This document shows, piece by piece, positions 1 through 8,666 of a stretch of DNA of 64,000 nt. Numbering within the stretch: the stretch's first letter is position 1; the number at the start of each line of letters is the position of its first letter. The DNA lies in the NCBI GenBank assembly GCA_934635385.1, contig CAKTZI010000007.1, forward strand, positions 40,870-104,869, read 5' to 3'. Below the pieces are notes generated by a model. That model was not told where the DNA came from. It worked only from the letters and a program-made list of their open reading frames with translations, and searched no databases. The DNA is from an uncultured Kiritimatiellota bacterium (lineage in GTDB: Bacteria > Verrucomicrobiota > Kiritimatiellia > RFP12 > UBA1067). The position numbers were made by a program, and so were the translations under genes.

Positions 1-788
1 GGCATGCCGCTCGTGCGACCGCCGAGGATGCCGCCCTGCCGGTTCGTCTTCGTGCGCACACCGTCCTTGCCGACGACAAAGGCGTCGTTGAATGCGCTGC
101 CGAGGAGATCCGGCGCACGAAGCCCGTCGCCGAAGCTCACGGCCTTCACGCCGGGAATCGCGAAGAGCGCGGCGGAGAGCTCCGATTCGAGTCCGTCGAA
201 GAGCGCGCCGCCCAATCCCGGCGGCAGTCCCGTCACCGTGCCGCCGACCCAGCCGCCGACGGAATCGCCCGCGTCGCGCGCCGCCTCGATTTCGCGCACC
301 ATCTGCCGTTCGCCCGTCTGGCCGTGGATCGACTCGACGGACGCCGTGACCTCGATGCCGCGCGCCGCGAGGAGCTGCTTGCAGAGCCCGCCCACCGCGC
401 AGACGGCCGCCGTGAGGCGTCCCGAGTTCTTGCCGCCGCCCGTCGGGATGACGCCCGTCTCGACCCACTGGCCGAAGTCCGCGTGGCCGGGACGCGGCAC
501 CGTGCGCGCCGTGCCGTAGTCGCGCGGCCGCGCGTCGGCGTTCGCAATCTCGCCGCAGACCGTCCCGCCGGTCGTGACGCCGCCCGCGACGCCCGACGTG
601 AAGACGACGGCATCCGTCTCGCGCCGCTGGGTCGACAGCCGGTCGCGGCCCGGCGCACGCCGCTCCATGAACGCCGCGAGGGCCGCCGCATCGACGGCGA
701 AGCCCTTCGGGAACCCTTCCAGCGAAAACCGGATCGCGCGCGCATGCGATGCGCCGCGCACCTCAAGCTTCAAGCATTTTCCGAACAT
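1..788 (-). CDS. aroC: Chorismate synthase (partial, C-terminus off the window)
   Basis: Chorismate synthase converts EPSP to chorismate in the shikimate pathway using reduced FMN. About 262 N-terminal residues are visible and the reading frame runs off the left edge. The start ATG at 788 is preceded by a purine-rich GGAAGAGGGA site. Recognisable family blocks are RPGHAD near residue 108 and the GGGKNSGR block, which corresponds to the usual GGGRSSAR. The normal N-terminal GESHG motif reads GASHA here, so the flavin-site loop is divergent. The ruvA stop lies 15 bases upstream, suggesting one operon. The family call is firm; full activity is an inference because of the altered motif. Confidence 0.8.
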   Translation of the reverse strand, partial: MFGKCLKLEVRGASHARAIRFSLEGFPKGFAVDAAALAAFMERRAPGRDRLSTQRRETDAVVFTSGVAGGVTTGGTVCGEIANADARPRDYGTARTVPRPGHADFGQWVETGVIPTGGGKNSGRLTAAVCAVGGLCKQLLAARGIEVTASVESIHGQTGERQMVREIEAARDAGDSVGGWVGGTVTGLPPGLGGALFDGLESELSAALFAIPGVKAVSFGDGLRAPDLLGSAFNDAFVVGKDGVRTKTNRQGGILGGRTSGM

Positions 789-802
789 CTTTCCCTCTTC
801 CG

Positions 803-1393
803 CTAACGGCTCGCAAGCGCGAGCTTGATGACCTGCTCGACCGAATCGGCGGCAGGGTTCTTCGCGAGGATGTCCGTCACCATCTTCGCGCTCGTCTCGT
901 CGCCGAAGCCAAGCGCGCGGAGCGCGGCGACCGCATCGGCGGCAACCGGCGAGGCGACCGAACCGTCGCCCCCGCGCGCCGCGAACGCGAGCGCGTCCAC
1001 CTTGTCCTTCAGCTCGACGCAGATCTTCTCCGCCGTCTTCTTGCCGACGCCCTTCACCGCCGCGAGCCGCTTCGCGTCCCGCGCCGCGATCGCGAGCGCA
1101 AGTTCGCCGACGGACGCACCCGAAAGGATCGCGAGCGCAATCTTCGGCCCGACGCCCGAAACGCCCGTCAGCTTCACGAACAGCTCGCGCTCGTTCGCCG
1201 TCGCGAAGCCGAAGAGCAACTCGTCGTCCTCGCGTACGCAATGGTACGCGAGAAGCTTCGCCTCCGAACCCTCGCGCGGCAGCTTCTCGTAGGTCGAAAT
1301 CGGGATCAGCAGCTCATAGCCGACGCCCGCCGCCTCAATCACCGCGCGCGTCGGCGCCTTTTCGACTACGATGCCTCGGATATGGGCGATCAC
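803..1393 (-). CDS. ruvA: Holliday junction branch migration protein RuvA
   Basis: RuvA binds Holliday junctions as a tetramer and loads the RuvB motor during recombinational repair. The 196-residue length is normal. An OB-fold domain (about 1-62) is followed by two helix-hairpin-helix motifs (GVSGVGPK near 77-84, VKGVGKKT near 113-120) and a small C-terminal RuvB-contact domain starting with the AADAVAAL helix. The start is GTG at 1393, with GAGAAG upstream. It follows the pyrophosphorylase gene by 10 bases and precedes aroC. No ruvB or ruvC is in the window. Confidence 0.93.
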   Translation of the reverse strand: MIAHIRGIVVEKAPTRAVIEAAGVGYELLIPISTYEKLPREGSEAKLLAYHCVREDDELLFGFATANERELFVKLTGVSGVGPKIALAILSGASVGELALAIAARDAKRLAAVKGVGKKTAEKICVELKDKVDALAFAARGGDGSVASPVAADAVAALRALGFGDETSAKMVTDILAKNPAADSVEQVIKLALASR

Positions 1394-1403
1394 GGGCTTC
1401 TCG

Positions 1404-2741
1404 TCACTCCGCCCCCAGCGCGAGGCCGATCTTCGCGAGATCCTTCGCGTCCAGCGCGTAGACGGGATCGATCTCGATCGGCAGATCCTTCGGAATCGTC
1501 ACGCCGATCTCGGCGAACCATTTCGCCCACTTCGCCCGCAGGTCAGCCCGGCACGTCGCGGGCGAGTCGTTGCCCTCGGCGTTCTTGACGGGCGAGAACT
1601 CCTCCTTCGGATCGAACGCGAGGAACGCCGCGCGTTTCGCCTTCGGCAGGATGTCGAAGATGAACTTCTCGAACTTGTAGCCGTTGGGCTCCTTCGGCTG
1701 GACGACCTTGCCGTCCGAGACGAACGGGATCTTCTTGAACGCGAGGTGGAGCGGCATCGCCTTCGCCGCCTCGCGCGCGAGGAACGCACGGTCGAAGACG
1801 TGAATCGCCGGCGAGCCGTAGAGGAAGTAGAGCTTGCCGTCCTTCTCGCGCAGGCACTGCTCCTTCGTCATCTCGGTGTACTCGACCATGCGGTAGGTCT
1901 TGCCGAACTGCATCGGGATGCCGACCTTCTCGAACGGATCGCGCTTCGCGCAGAGCTTGAGCGAATACTCCGACTTCTGGAGCACGTGATAGCCGATGAA
2001 CGCCGGGTCGGCGATCTCGACGAGCGGATTGTCGACCTGGAAGAAGAAGACGGACTTGATGCCGCGCGCGCGCATGTCGTCCAGCGCGCCCGACCGCCGC
2101 AGCGCCGCGAGCAGGCCGCCGTGCCCGTCCGGGCTCATGAAGATGTGTCCGGGACGGTCGAGGATGATCTTGCCGTCCTTCGTCATGCCGGGCCACATGC
2201 CCTGCGTGAAGAAGAAGACGTTCTTCGGGTCGAGGCCGAAGAAGTCGTTCTCCTCGAAGCAGCGCTGCGTCGCCGCGTTGTTCGCCTCGCTCGTCATCAC
2301 GTAGAACGGAATCGTCGCGCCGTAGCGGATCGACCGTGCGAGAATCTTGCGCGCGTGGAAGTAGAAGAGCGGCGCGCCGGTGATCGGGCCGATCGAGAAG
2401 CAGCCCTTCGGGCCGTCGTAGCCGAGGCGCGAGCCCTGTCCGCCCGCGACGAGGAGCGCCGCGACGCGTCCGGCCCGCAGCTCCTTCTCGCCGGCGGCGA
2501 TCGCCTTCTTCAGGGCCGCGCCCGACAGCTCGGCGACCTTCGGCGCCAAGCCCGTCGAGGAATCGAAGCGGTCGCCGCCCGTCTCCAGCGCGGCCGCGCA
2601 CTGCTTCAGGCTCTTCGGCTCGATCGTCGCGATCTGCGCGAGCAGTTCCTTGCGCTCGTTCTTCGCGAGCCTCTTCCAATAGGCGAGCACATGCTCCTGC
2701 CCGCACGACTTCAGCAGCCTCTCGGCCTCGGTGTAGTTCAT
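1404..2741 (-). CDS. UDP-N-acetylglucosamine/UDP-glucose pyrophosphorylase (UDPGP family)
   Basis: The predicted 445-residue enzyme transfers UTP to a sugar 1-phosphate, giving a UDP-sugar for envelope or glycogen synthesis. The nucleotide-binding signature VAGGQGSRLG is at about residues 98-107, followed by the PKG lysine motif at 111-113. SPDGHGG and the QVDNPL uridine/metal loop also match the eukaryotic-type UAP/UGP fold rather than the GalU or GlmU fold. The start was set at ATG 2741, because the frame upstream overlaps the end of infB and has no family similarity. The precise sugar (GlcNAc-1-P, GalNAc-1-P or Glc-1-P) cannot be decided from sequence. Confidence 0.85.
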   Translation of the reverse strand: MNYTEAERLLKSCGQEHVLAYWKRLAKNERKELLAQIATIEPKSLKQCAAALETGGDRFDSSTGLAPKVAELSGAALKKAIAAGEKELRAGRVAALLVAGGQGSRLGYDGPKGCFSIGPITGAPLFYFHARKILARSIRYGATIPFYVMTSEANNAATQRCFEENDFFGLDPKNVFFFTQGMWPGMTKDGKIILDRPGHIFMSPDGHGGLLAALRRSGALDDMRARGIKSVFFFQVDNPLVEIADPAFIGYHVLQKSEYSLKLCAKRDPFEKVGIPMQFGKTYRMVEYTEMTKEQCLREKDGKLYFLYGSPAIHVFDRAFLAREAAKAMPLHLAFKKIPFVSDGKVVQPKEPNGYKFEKFIFDILPKAKRAAFLAFDPKEEFSPVKNAEGNDSPATCRADLRAKWAKWFAEIGVTIPKDLPIEIDPVYALDAKDLAKIGLALGAE

Positions 2742-2782
2742 CGTCTGGTCTCCCGTTTGCTCTCTCGTTGTCGTTGTTTTCC

Positions 2783-5299
2783 TTACAGGCTCCTTGGCAG
2801 CTCCTCCAGCGAGTAGCACTCGATCGTGTCGCCGACCTGGAAGCCCTCGTAGTTCGCGAAGCACACGCCGCATTCCTGCTGGCCCGTCACTTCCTTCACC
2901 TCGTCCTTGAAGTGGCGCAGCGTCTGAACCTTGCCGTCCCACACCTGCGCCTTGTTGCGGAGGATGCGGAAGCGCTCCTTGGCGACGAGCCGGCCGTCAA
3001 GCATCTGCGAGCCGGCAATCTTGCCGAGCTTGCCGATGTCGTAGATCGCCTTGATCTCGGCGTGGCCGAGGACGACCTCCTTGTACTCCGGCGGCAGCAG
3101 GTCGAGCATGCAGTTCTTGACGTGATCCAGAAGCTCGTAGATGATGCGGAAGGAGTTGATCCGGACGCCGTCGTGGCGCGCCTGCTGCTGGACGCCCGAG
3201 TCGTTGCCGATGTCGAAGCCGACGAGGATCGCCTTGCCGGCGGCGGCGGACTTGACGTCCGTCAGCGAGACGTTGCCCGTGCCCGTGCCGATGATGTTGA
3301 GGCCGACCTTCTCGGACTTGATCTCGTTCAGCGCCTGCACGATCGCCTCCAGCGAGCCCTGCGTGTCGGACTTCACGATCACGTTGAGCTCGCGCTTGCC
3401 CTCGGCGGCCATCGCGCTCATGAGCGCGTCCAAGGTCGCGGCCTTCGAGGTCGAGAGGGCCTCCTCCTTCTTCTCCTGCGCGGTCTGCTCGGCGAGCGTG
3501 CGCGCGCGCTTCTCGTCCAGCATGACGCGGAACTCGCTGCCGGCCTCCGGCACGCCCGACAGGCCCGTGCACTTCACCGGCGTCGCCGGAGGGGCCTCCT
3601 TGATGCGGCGGCCGTGGTCGTCGATGAGCGCGCGCACCTTGCCGAAGTGCTCGCCGATGAGGATCGCGTCCCCGACCTTGAGCGTGCCGCCCGTGACGAG
3701 CAGCGTCGCGCACGGGCCGAGGCCCTGCTGCAGCTCGGACTCGATCACGAAGCCGTTCGCACGGCGGTTCGGGTTCGCCTGAAGCTCCAAGACTTCCGCC
3801 TGCACGAGGATGTTCTCGAGGAGCGCGTCGACGCCGAGGCCCGTCACGCCCGAGACGGGGCAGCAGATGATGTCGCCGCCCCAGTCCTCCGGCGTCAGCC
3901 CCTTCTTCTGGAGCTGCTGCTTGACGCGGTCGACGTTCGCCGTCGGCTTGTCGGCCTTCGTGATCGCGACCATGATCTGCACGCCCGTCTGGCGGCAGAC
4001 CTTGATGCACTCCTCGGTCTGCGGCATGATGCCGTCGTCGGCCGCCACGATGAGGACGGCGATGTCGGTGATCTGCGCGCCGCGCGCCCGCATCGCGCTG
4101 AACGCGGCGTGGCCGGGCGTGTCGAGGAACGTGATCTTCTTGCCCGCGATCTCGACCTGGTAGGCGGAGATCTGCTGGGTGATGCCGCCGGCCTCGCCCG
4201 CCGCGACATGCTCCTTGCGGATGTAGTCCATCAGCGTCGTCTTGCCGTGGTCGACATGGCCGAGGAACGTGACGACCGGCGCGCGCGGCTTCAGCGTCTC
4301 GGGCGGATCCTCCGGGATGAGGTCATCCGCGTCGATCGCCTTCAGGACGGGCTTCGCCGCCGCCTTGTCGCGGGCGTGCTCGATCGTCACCTTGAAGCCG
4401 TACTTCTGCGCGACCTTCGTCGCGACGTCCGGCTCGACGCGCTGGTTGATGGACGCGAGGACCTTCAGCCCCATCAGGTCGGCGATGAGGCGGTTCGGCT
4501 TGATGTTGAGCTTCGCCGCGAGATCCTTCACGATCACCGCGCCGCGAATCGAGATCTCCTTGTTCGCCTCGTCAACGGAAATGCGGCTGCCCTGCTCCAT
4601 CACCTTCGGCGCCACCACGCGCGGCGCGCCCTTGTCAAAGCCCTTGCCGCCCTCGCGGTCCTTCCGGCCCTTGCCGCCGTCACGTCCGGCGCCGCCCACG
4701 GAAATCGTGGGCTTCGGCGGCTTCGGCTTCGGGGCGGCCGCGACGGAAATCGAGATCGTCGCCGCCGGCCGCGCGTGCTGAAGCGGACGGAACCCGGCCG
4801 CCGTCAAGCCCGTCTTCGCGGCGGAGATCGTCGGAATGACCTTCGGCTTCACGCCCGGCGCCATGCGGATCTTGGGAGGTTGAGAAGTTGAGGGGGTGAG
4901 AGGTTGAGAGGTGGAATTCGAGGATGGCGTCGCCTCTCTCGTCCCTCGCGTCCCTTCCGTCTCTCTCGTCACGACAGCCGCCGCCGGAGCCGCCATCGCC
5001 GCGACCATGACGGGCTTGCCTTCCGCCGCGTCTTTCGCGATCTTCAGGTGCTCGGCGAGCTTCGCCTTCTGCGCGGCGAAGAACGCGGCGTTCAAGTCGG
5101 CCACGCGCTTCGTCTTGGCGGCGCGCGCCGCCGCGACGTCGGTCTTCGGCGCGTTCGCGAGCGCCAGCTTCAGCGCGGCGAGTTCGCCTTCCTCGACCGA
5201 GCTGATCGCGCTCGTGACCTCGACGCCGGCCTTTTCGGCCACGCGCAGCACCTCGGCGCTCGTGAGCCCCGCCTCCTTGGCAATTTCACAGACTCTCAT
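2783..5299 (-). CDS. infB: Translation initiation factor IF-2
   Basis: IF-2 is the GTPase that brings initiator fMet-tRNA to the 30S subunit and drives subunit joining. The 838-residue protein has the short N-terminal IF2_N helix domain, a low-complexity linker, then the G domain: GHVDHGKTT (about 345), DTPGHA (about 391) and TKADKP (about 446). The last is a variant of the usual NKxDKP box. Domains II-IV follow, ending in the fMet-tRNA binding beta-barrel. ATG 5299 lies 4 bases after the nusA stop, the classic nusA-infB arrangement. The linker contains an in-frame octamer-type repeat (4876-4914). Confidence 0.95.
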   Translation of the reverse strand: MRVCEIAKEAGLTSAEVLRVAEKAGVEVTSAISSVEEGELAALKLALANAPKTDVAAARAAKTKRVADLNAAFFAAQKAKLAEHLKIAKDAAEGKPVMVAAMAAPAAAVVTRETEGTRGTREATPSSNSTSQPLTPSTSQPPKIRMAPGVKPKVIPTISAAKTGLTAAGFRPLQHARPAATISISVAAAPKPKPPKPTISVGGAGRDGGKGRKDREGGKGFDKGAPRVVAPKVMEQGSRISVDEANKEISIRGAVIVKDLAAKLNIKPNRLIADLMGLKVLASINQRVEPDVATKVAQKYGFKVTIEHARDKAAAKPVLKAIDADDLIPEDPPETLKPRAPVVTFLGHVDHGKTTLMDYIRKEHVAAGEAGGITQQISAYQVEIAGKKITFLDTPGHAAFSAMRARGAQITDIAVLIVAADDGIMPQTEECIKVCRQTGVQIMVAITKADKPTANVDRVKQQLQKKGLTPEDWGGDIICCPVSGVTGLGVDALLENILVQAEVLELQANPNRRANGFVIESELQQGLGPCATLLVTGGTLKVGDAILIGEHFGKVRALIDDHGRRIKEAPPATPVKCTGLSGVPEAGSEFRVMLDEKRARTLAEQTAQEKKEEALSTSKAATLDALMSAMAAEGKRELNVIVKSDTQGSLEAIVQALNEIKSEKVGLNIIGTGTGNVSLTDVKSAAAGKAILVGFDIGNDSGVQQQARHDGVRINSFRIIYELLDHVKNCMLDLLPPEYKEVVLGHAEIKAIYDIGKLGKIAGSQMLDGRLVAKERFRILRNKAQVWDGKVQTLRHFKDEVKEVTGQQECGVCFANYEGFQVGDTIECYSLEELPRSL
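4876..4914. repeat. Octamer-like GGTTGAGA tandem repeat inside infB
   Basis: The plus strand holds degenerate tandem units of GGTTGAGA (4-5 units). On the coding strand they are read in frame as a Ser/Thr/Pro/Gln-rich stretch in the non-conserved linker of IF-2. Similar short-period repeats lie between rpoB and rpoC and between gpsA and the prepilin peptidase gene. This suggests that a mobile or slippage-prone repeat class has entered a tolerant coding region. Confidence 0.6.
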
Positions 5300-5303
5300 G
5301 GGT

Positions 5304-6590
5304 TTAGGCTTCCTCTCCCTCGTGCGCATCCGCCGTCAGCGCCGCCACGGCCTTCGCCGCCGCGTAGACGCCCTTCGCCGTCACCTCGTCGAGGCCCGTC
5401 GCCGCGATGAAGCTCGCCTCGTCCTCCTCCGCGATGCCGTCCACCGTGAGGTAGCCCGCGTCGGCCATCTGCGTCGCGACCGCCGTCGAGACGGAGAACA
5501 TCTCGGCGAGCTCCTTGATGGCTGCGGCCTTCTGGTCCTCGAACGAGGCCGTCGCCATCGACTTCTTCACCTCGACGTGCCAGCCCGTCAGCTTCGTCGC
5601 GAGGCGCACGTTCTGGCCGCGCTTGCCGATCGCGAGCGAGTACTGGTCGGCCGCCGCCGTGCAGCGCACCGTGTTCGGCACCGACGGGTCGATCTCGATG
5701 GACTCCAGCTTCGCCGGCGCGAGCGCCTGGGCGACGTACTGGCGGATGTCCTCGTTCCAGCGCACGATGTCGATCTTCTCGCCGGAGAGCTCGTTGACGA
5801 TCGACCGCACGCGGCTGCCGCGCTGGCCGACGCACGCGCCGACCGGATCGACCGACTCGTTCGACGTGCGCACCGCGAGCTTCGCCCGGTAGCCGGGGTC
5901 GCGGCTCACGCCCATGATCTCCACGACGCCGTCGGCGATCTCGCTCACCTCCAGCCTAAACAGCGCCTCGACGAACTTGCCGTCGGCGCGCGACAGCGTC
6001 ACGGACGGCCCCTTCGCATCGGGATCGACGCGCTTGATGATCGCGCGGATCGGGTCGCCGACCTGATAGTCCTCCGTCGGGATGCGCTCCTTCGCCGGCA
6101 GCACCATTTCGGTCTTGCCGACCGTCACGTAGGTGTCGCGGTGGACGACGGCGGAGACCGTGCCGGACACGATGTCGCCGATGCGGTCGCGGTATTCGCT
6201 GAAGGTGTTCGTGCGCTCGGCTTCGCGGATCTTCAGGTTGATCATCTGCCGCGACATCTGCGCCGCGATGCGGCCGAGGCGCGACGCCGGCATCTCGACC
6301 TCGATCGTCTCGCCTTCCGCCACGGGGTTGCCGTGGTTGTAGCGCGTCGCGCGCGCCGTCGAGATGAAGCCGACGCCCGTGTCTTCGTCGGACACGACAA
6401 GCGTGTCGTAGACGTGGAGTGAAAGATCCTTGCGGTCGATGGCGACGCGCAAGTCGTTCGTCACGGTTGAATTCTTGCGGGCCGCCTGGGCAATCGCCTG
6501 CTCAATCGCCGTCAGGACGATTTCGCGGCTCACGCCACGCTCACTCTCAATATGCTGCACGACCGCGAGCAGCTGACTGTTCATCGCCAT
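5304..6590 (-). CDS. nusA: Transcription termination/antitermination factor NusA
   Basis: NusA binds RNA polymerase and nascent RNA and modulates pausing, termination and antitermination. The 428 residues contain the N-terminal polymerase-binding domain, an S1 domain (around SGTVSAVVHRDTY), and two KH domains with GQRGSRV and GKRGQNV loops. A short C-terminal helical repeat ends in an acidic tail. ATG 6590 follows GGAG with a 6-base spacer. The 132-base upstream region contains a TATTCT -10-like box at 6667-6672. infB follows directly. Confidence 0.95.
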   Translation of the reverse strand: MAMNSQLLAVVQHIESERGVSREIVLTAIEQAIAQAARKNSTVTNDLRVAIDRKDLSLHVYDTLVVSDEDTGVGFISTARATRYNHGNPVAEGETIEVEMPASRLGRIAAQMSRQMINLKIREAERTNTFSEYRDRIGDIVSGTVSAVVHRDTYVTVGKTEMVLPAKERIPTEDYQVGDPIRAIIKRVDPDAKGPSVTLSRADGKFVEALFRLEVSEIADGVVEIMGVSRDPGYRAKLAVRTSNESVDPVGACVGQRGSRVRSIVNELSGEKIDIVRWNEDIRQYVAQALAPAKLESIEIDPSVPNTVRCTAAADQYSLAIGKRGQNVRLATKLTGWHVEVKKSMATASFEDQKAAAIKELAEMFSVSTAVATQMADAGYLTVDGIAEEDEASFIAATGLDEVTAKGVYAAAKAVAALTADAHEGEEA

Positions 6591-6722
6591 TTTTCACTCC
6601 TTTTTTCTGTCAAAAATCAAAACACGCCCTTCGGTCGATCCGCTGGATCACCGAAAAGACACGCATAGAATACCCTTTCTGTCCGAAAATGTCAATGAGG
6701 CCCCGTTTCGCCCGACACGAAA

Positions 6723-7604
6723 TCAGCAGCCCAGGAACCGCAGGTAGCCGCGCACGAGCGCGGAACCGTAGAACATCCAGACAAGACAGCCGAGGCAGAT
6801 GTACGGCCCGTAGGGAATCTCGACGAACCGCCCGAACCTCGTCTTCGACAGCGCAATCATCGAAAGCCCCACGACCGAGCCGAAGACGGACGAGAGAATC
6901 AGCGTGACAAGCACGGCAACCGGCCCGAACAGCGCGCCGACCGCCCCCATCAGGAAGACGTCCCCAAGCCCCATCGCCTCGCGCCTAAACGCCTTCGAGC
7001 CGAGATAGCGAATCAGCCAAAGAAGGCCAAAGCCGAAGGCAAGACCCGTAAGAGAGTTCAAGAGAAACGAAAGGCGCAAGAGCAAGGGGCCCTCGCCACC
7101 GTAGGCGAAGTTGAAGGCCGTGAAGGCGAGAGCTTCCGTCACGCCGAGAATCATGCCCCCCACCGTCACGAAGTCCGGCAGCAGCTTGTGGTCGAAGTCA
7201 ATCATCGAACCGACAATCATCAGGGAAATCCAGATCCACATGACAACCAGATTCAGCACGAACGGACAACGCCAAAGCGGCTCGCCTCCGATGAAGACAA
7301 GCCCGTACTTGTAAAACGCCGCGAGAAAGAGGCAGCCGCCGAGAAGCTCGACGAGAATGTAGCGCGGCGAGATCGGCGCGCGGCAGTTCGCGCACCTGCC
7401 GCGCAGGGCGAGCCACGAGAGGATCGGGATGTTCTGGTACCAGCGGATTGCCGCGCCGCAGTTCGGGCAGTGCGACGGCGGACGCACGATCGACTCGCCG
7501 CGCGGCACGCGCCAGATGACGACGTTCAGAAAGCTCGCGACACACGCGCCGAACGCGAAGCTGAACAGCGACAGAATCGGCAGAAGCGTCTCACCCGTTC
7601 TCAT
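6723..7604 (-). CDS. pilD: Prepilin leader peptidase / N-methyltransferase
   Basis: This polytopic membrane aspartyl protease cleaves and methylates type IV prepilins or type II secretion pseudopilins. The N-terminal hydrophobic segment carries the family block FGACVASFLNVVIWRVP, followed by two CxxC pairs (CPNC, CANC) of the cytosolic methyltransferase loop. The catalytic aspartates are in IDFDHKLLPD and in GLGD. Several further membrane helices complete the 293-residue protein. No pilin or secretion ATPase gene is in this window, so the substrate system lies elsewhere. Confidence 0.9.
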   Translation of the reverse strand: MRTGETLLPILSLFSFAFGACVASFLNVVIWRVPRGESIVRPPSHCPNCGAAIRWYQNIPILSWLALRGRCANCRAPISPRYILVELLGGCLFLAAFYKYGLVFIGGEPLWRCPFVLNLVVMWIWISLMIVGSMIDFDHKLLPDFVTVGGMILGVTEALAFTAFNFAYGGEGPLLLRLSFLLNSLTGLAFGFGLLWLIRYLGSKAFRREAMGLGDVFLMGAVGALFGPVAVLVTLILSSVFGSVVGLSMIALSKTRFGRFVEIPYGPYICLGCLVWMFYGSALVRGYLRFLGC

Positions 7605-7642
7605 CTCTCATCCCCCAACACCTCATCCCTCACCTCTCATCC
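7601..7642. repeat. Heptamer-like CTCATCCC tandem repeat between gpsA and pilD
   Basis: The short space between the gpsA stop and the prepilin peptidase start consists almost entirely of degenerate 7-8 base units of the type CATCCCT/CACCTCT. On the minus strand the purine-rich units end directly at the pilD start, so they may also supply its ribosome-binding site. Confidence 0.55.
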
Positions 7643-8629
7643 CTACTCCGCCTTGAGCGCGCGCCCCATCATCGCCGCGCACGCCTCTTTCGCGTCAAAG
7701 CCCTCATAGCAGAGCGCGTAGACCAGCTCGCAGATCGGCATCTCGACGTGCAGACGTTCGGCGATCTCGTGGACGACCTTCGAGTTCCAGACGCCCTCGG
7801 CGACCATCTGCATCGAGCCGAGGATCGCCTCGATCTTCTCGCCCTTTCCGAGGCGTTCGCCGACCGCATGGTTGCGCGAGTGGACGGACGTGCAGGTGAC
7901 GATCAGGTCGCCGATGCCCGCAAGCCCCGACAACGTTTCGGGACGTCCGCCATAGGCCAGCACGAACCGCTTCATCTCGACGAGGCCGCGCGTGATGAGC
8001 GCCGCGCGCGTGTTGTCGCCATAGCCCATGCCGTCCGAACAGCCGACGGCGATCGCGAGGACGTTCTTGACCGCGCCGCCGATCTCGACGCCGACGGGAT
8101 CCGCCGACGTGTAGACGCGGAAGCGCGGGCCCGACCAGATCTCCTGCACGCGCTTCGCCTTTGCCGCGTCCGTGCACGCCGCGACAATCGCCGTCGGGAT
8201 GCCGCGCGAAACCTCCTCGGCGTGCGTCGGCCCGGCGAGCGCGACGAGGGGGCCTGTCCCCAGGATTTCAGCGCCCAAGTCCGTCATGCGGCGGTTCGTC
8301 TTCTCGCAGAGGCCCTTCGTGATGGAGACGACGAGCATGTCCGGCGTGATGAGGCCCCTGAAGCCGCTGACGACGGACGTGAAGTATTTCGACGGCGGCG
8401 CGAGGACGACGACTTCCGCCCCCGTCACCGCCTCGGCGCGGTCGGCCGTCAGCCGGAGGTTCGCGGGCAGTTCGACGCCCTTCAGGAACTTCTCGTTCCG
8501 CCGCGTCCGCTTCATTTCCTCGATATAGTCGGGAAACGCGCCCCAGAGCGTCACGTCATGTCCGTAGCCCGCCAGGAGGAGCGCATTCGCCGTGCCCCAT
8601 CCGCCATCGCCAATCACTGCAATCTTCAT
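7643..8629 (-). CDS. gpsA: NAD(P)-dependent glycerol-3-phosphate dehydrogenase
   Basis: GpsA reduces dihydroxyacetone phosphate to sn-glycerol 3-phosphate for phospholipid synthesis. The 328-residue protein starts with a Rossmann motif, GDGGWGTA (residues 7-14). It contains the SITKGL segment, the AGPTHAEEV block, and the catalytic lysine region GGAVKNVLAIAVG, then the all-helical C-terminal domain with NTRAALITRG. The ATG lies only 7 bases after a perfect TATAAT box (8637-8642), which suggests a leaderless transcript. Confidence 0.93.
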   Translation of the reverse strand: MKIAVIGDGGWGTANALLLAGYGHDVTLWGAFPDYIEEMKRTRRNEKFLKGVELPANLRLTADRAEAVTGAEVVVLAPPSKYFTSVVSGFRGLITPDMLVVSITKGLCEKTNRRMTDLGAEILGTGPLVALAGPTHAEEVSRGIPTAIVAACTDAAKAKRVQEIWSGPRFRVYTSADPVGVEIGGAVKNVLAIAVGCSDGMGYGDNTRAALITRGLVEMKRFVLAYGGRPETLSGLAGIGDLIVTCTSVHSRNHAVGERLGKGEKIEAILGSMQMVAEGVWNSKVVHEIAERLHVEMPICELVYALCYEGFDAKEACAAMMGRALKAE

Positions 8630-8636
8630 GTTCCGT

Positions 8637-8642
8637 ATTATA
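8637..8642 (-). promoter_or_regulatory. TATAAT -10 box positioned for a leaderless gpsA mRNA
   Basis: The minus strand reads TTTTGATATAAT, then 7 bases, then the gpsA ATG. A start site 6-8 bases after the -10 box would fall on or next to the initiation codon. No Shine-Dalgarno sequence fits in between. Confidence 0.6.
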
Positions 8643-8666
8643 TCAAAACCAAGGCACGTCCGCCGT

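Noticed and set aside
8250..8265. GGGGGCCTGTCCCC palindrome inside gpsA as a possible in-frame mobile repeat
   Set aside because: The encoded segment (GTGPLVALAGP) keeps the normal family length and pattern, so no insertion is evident.
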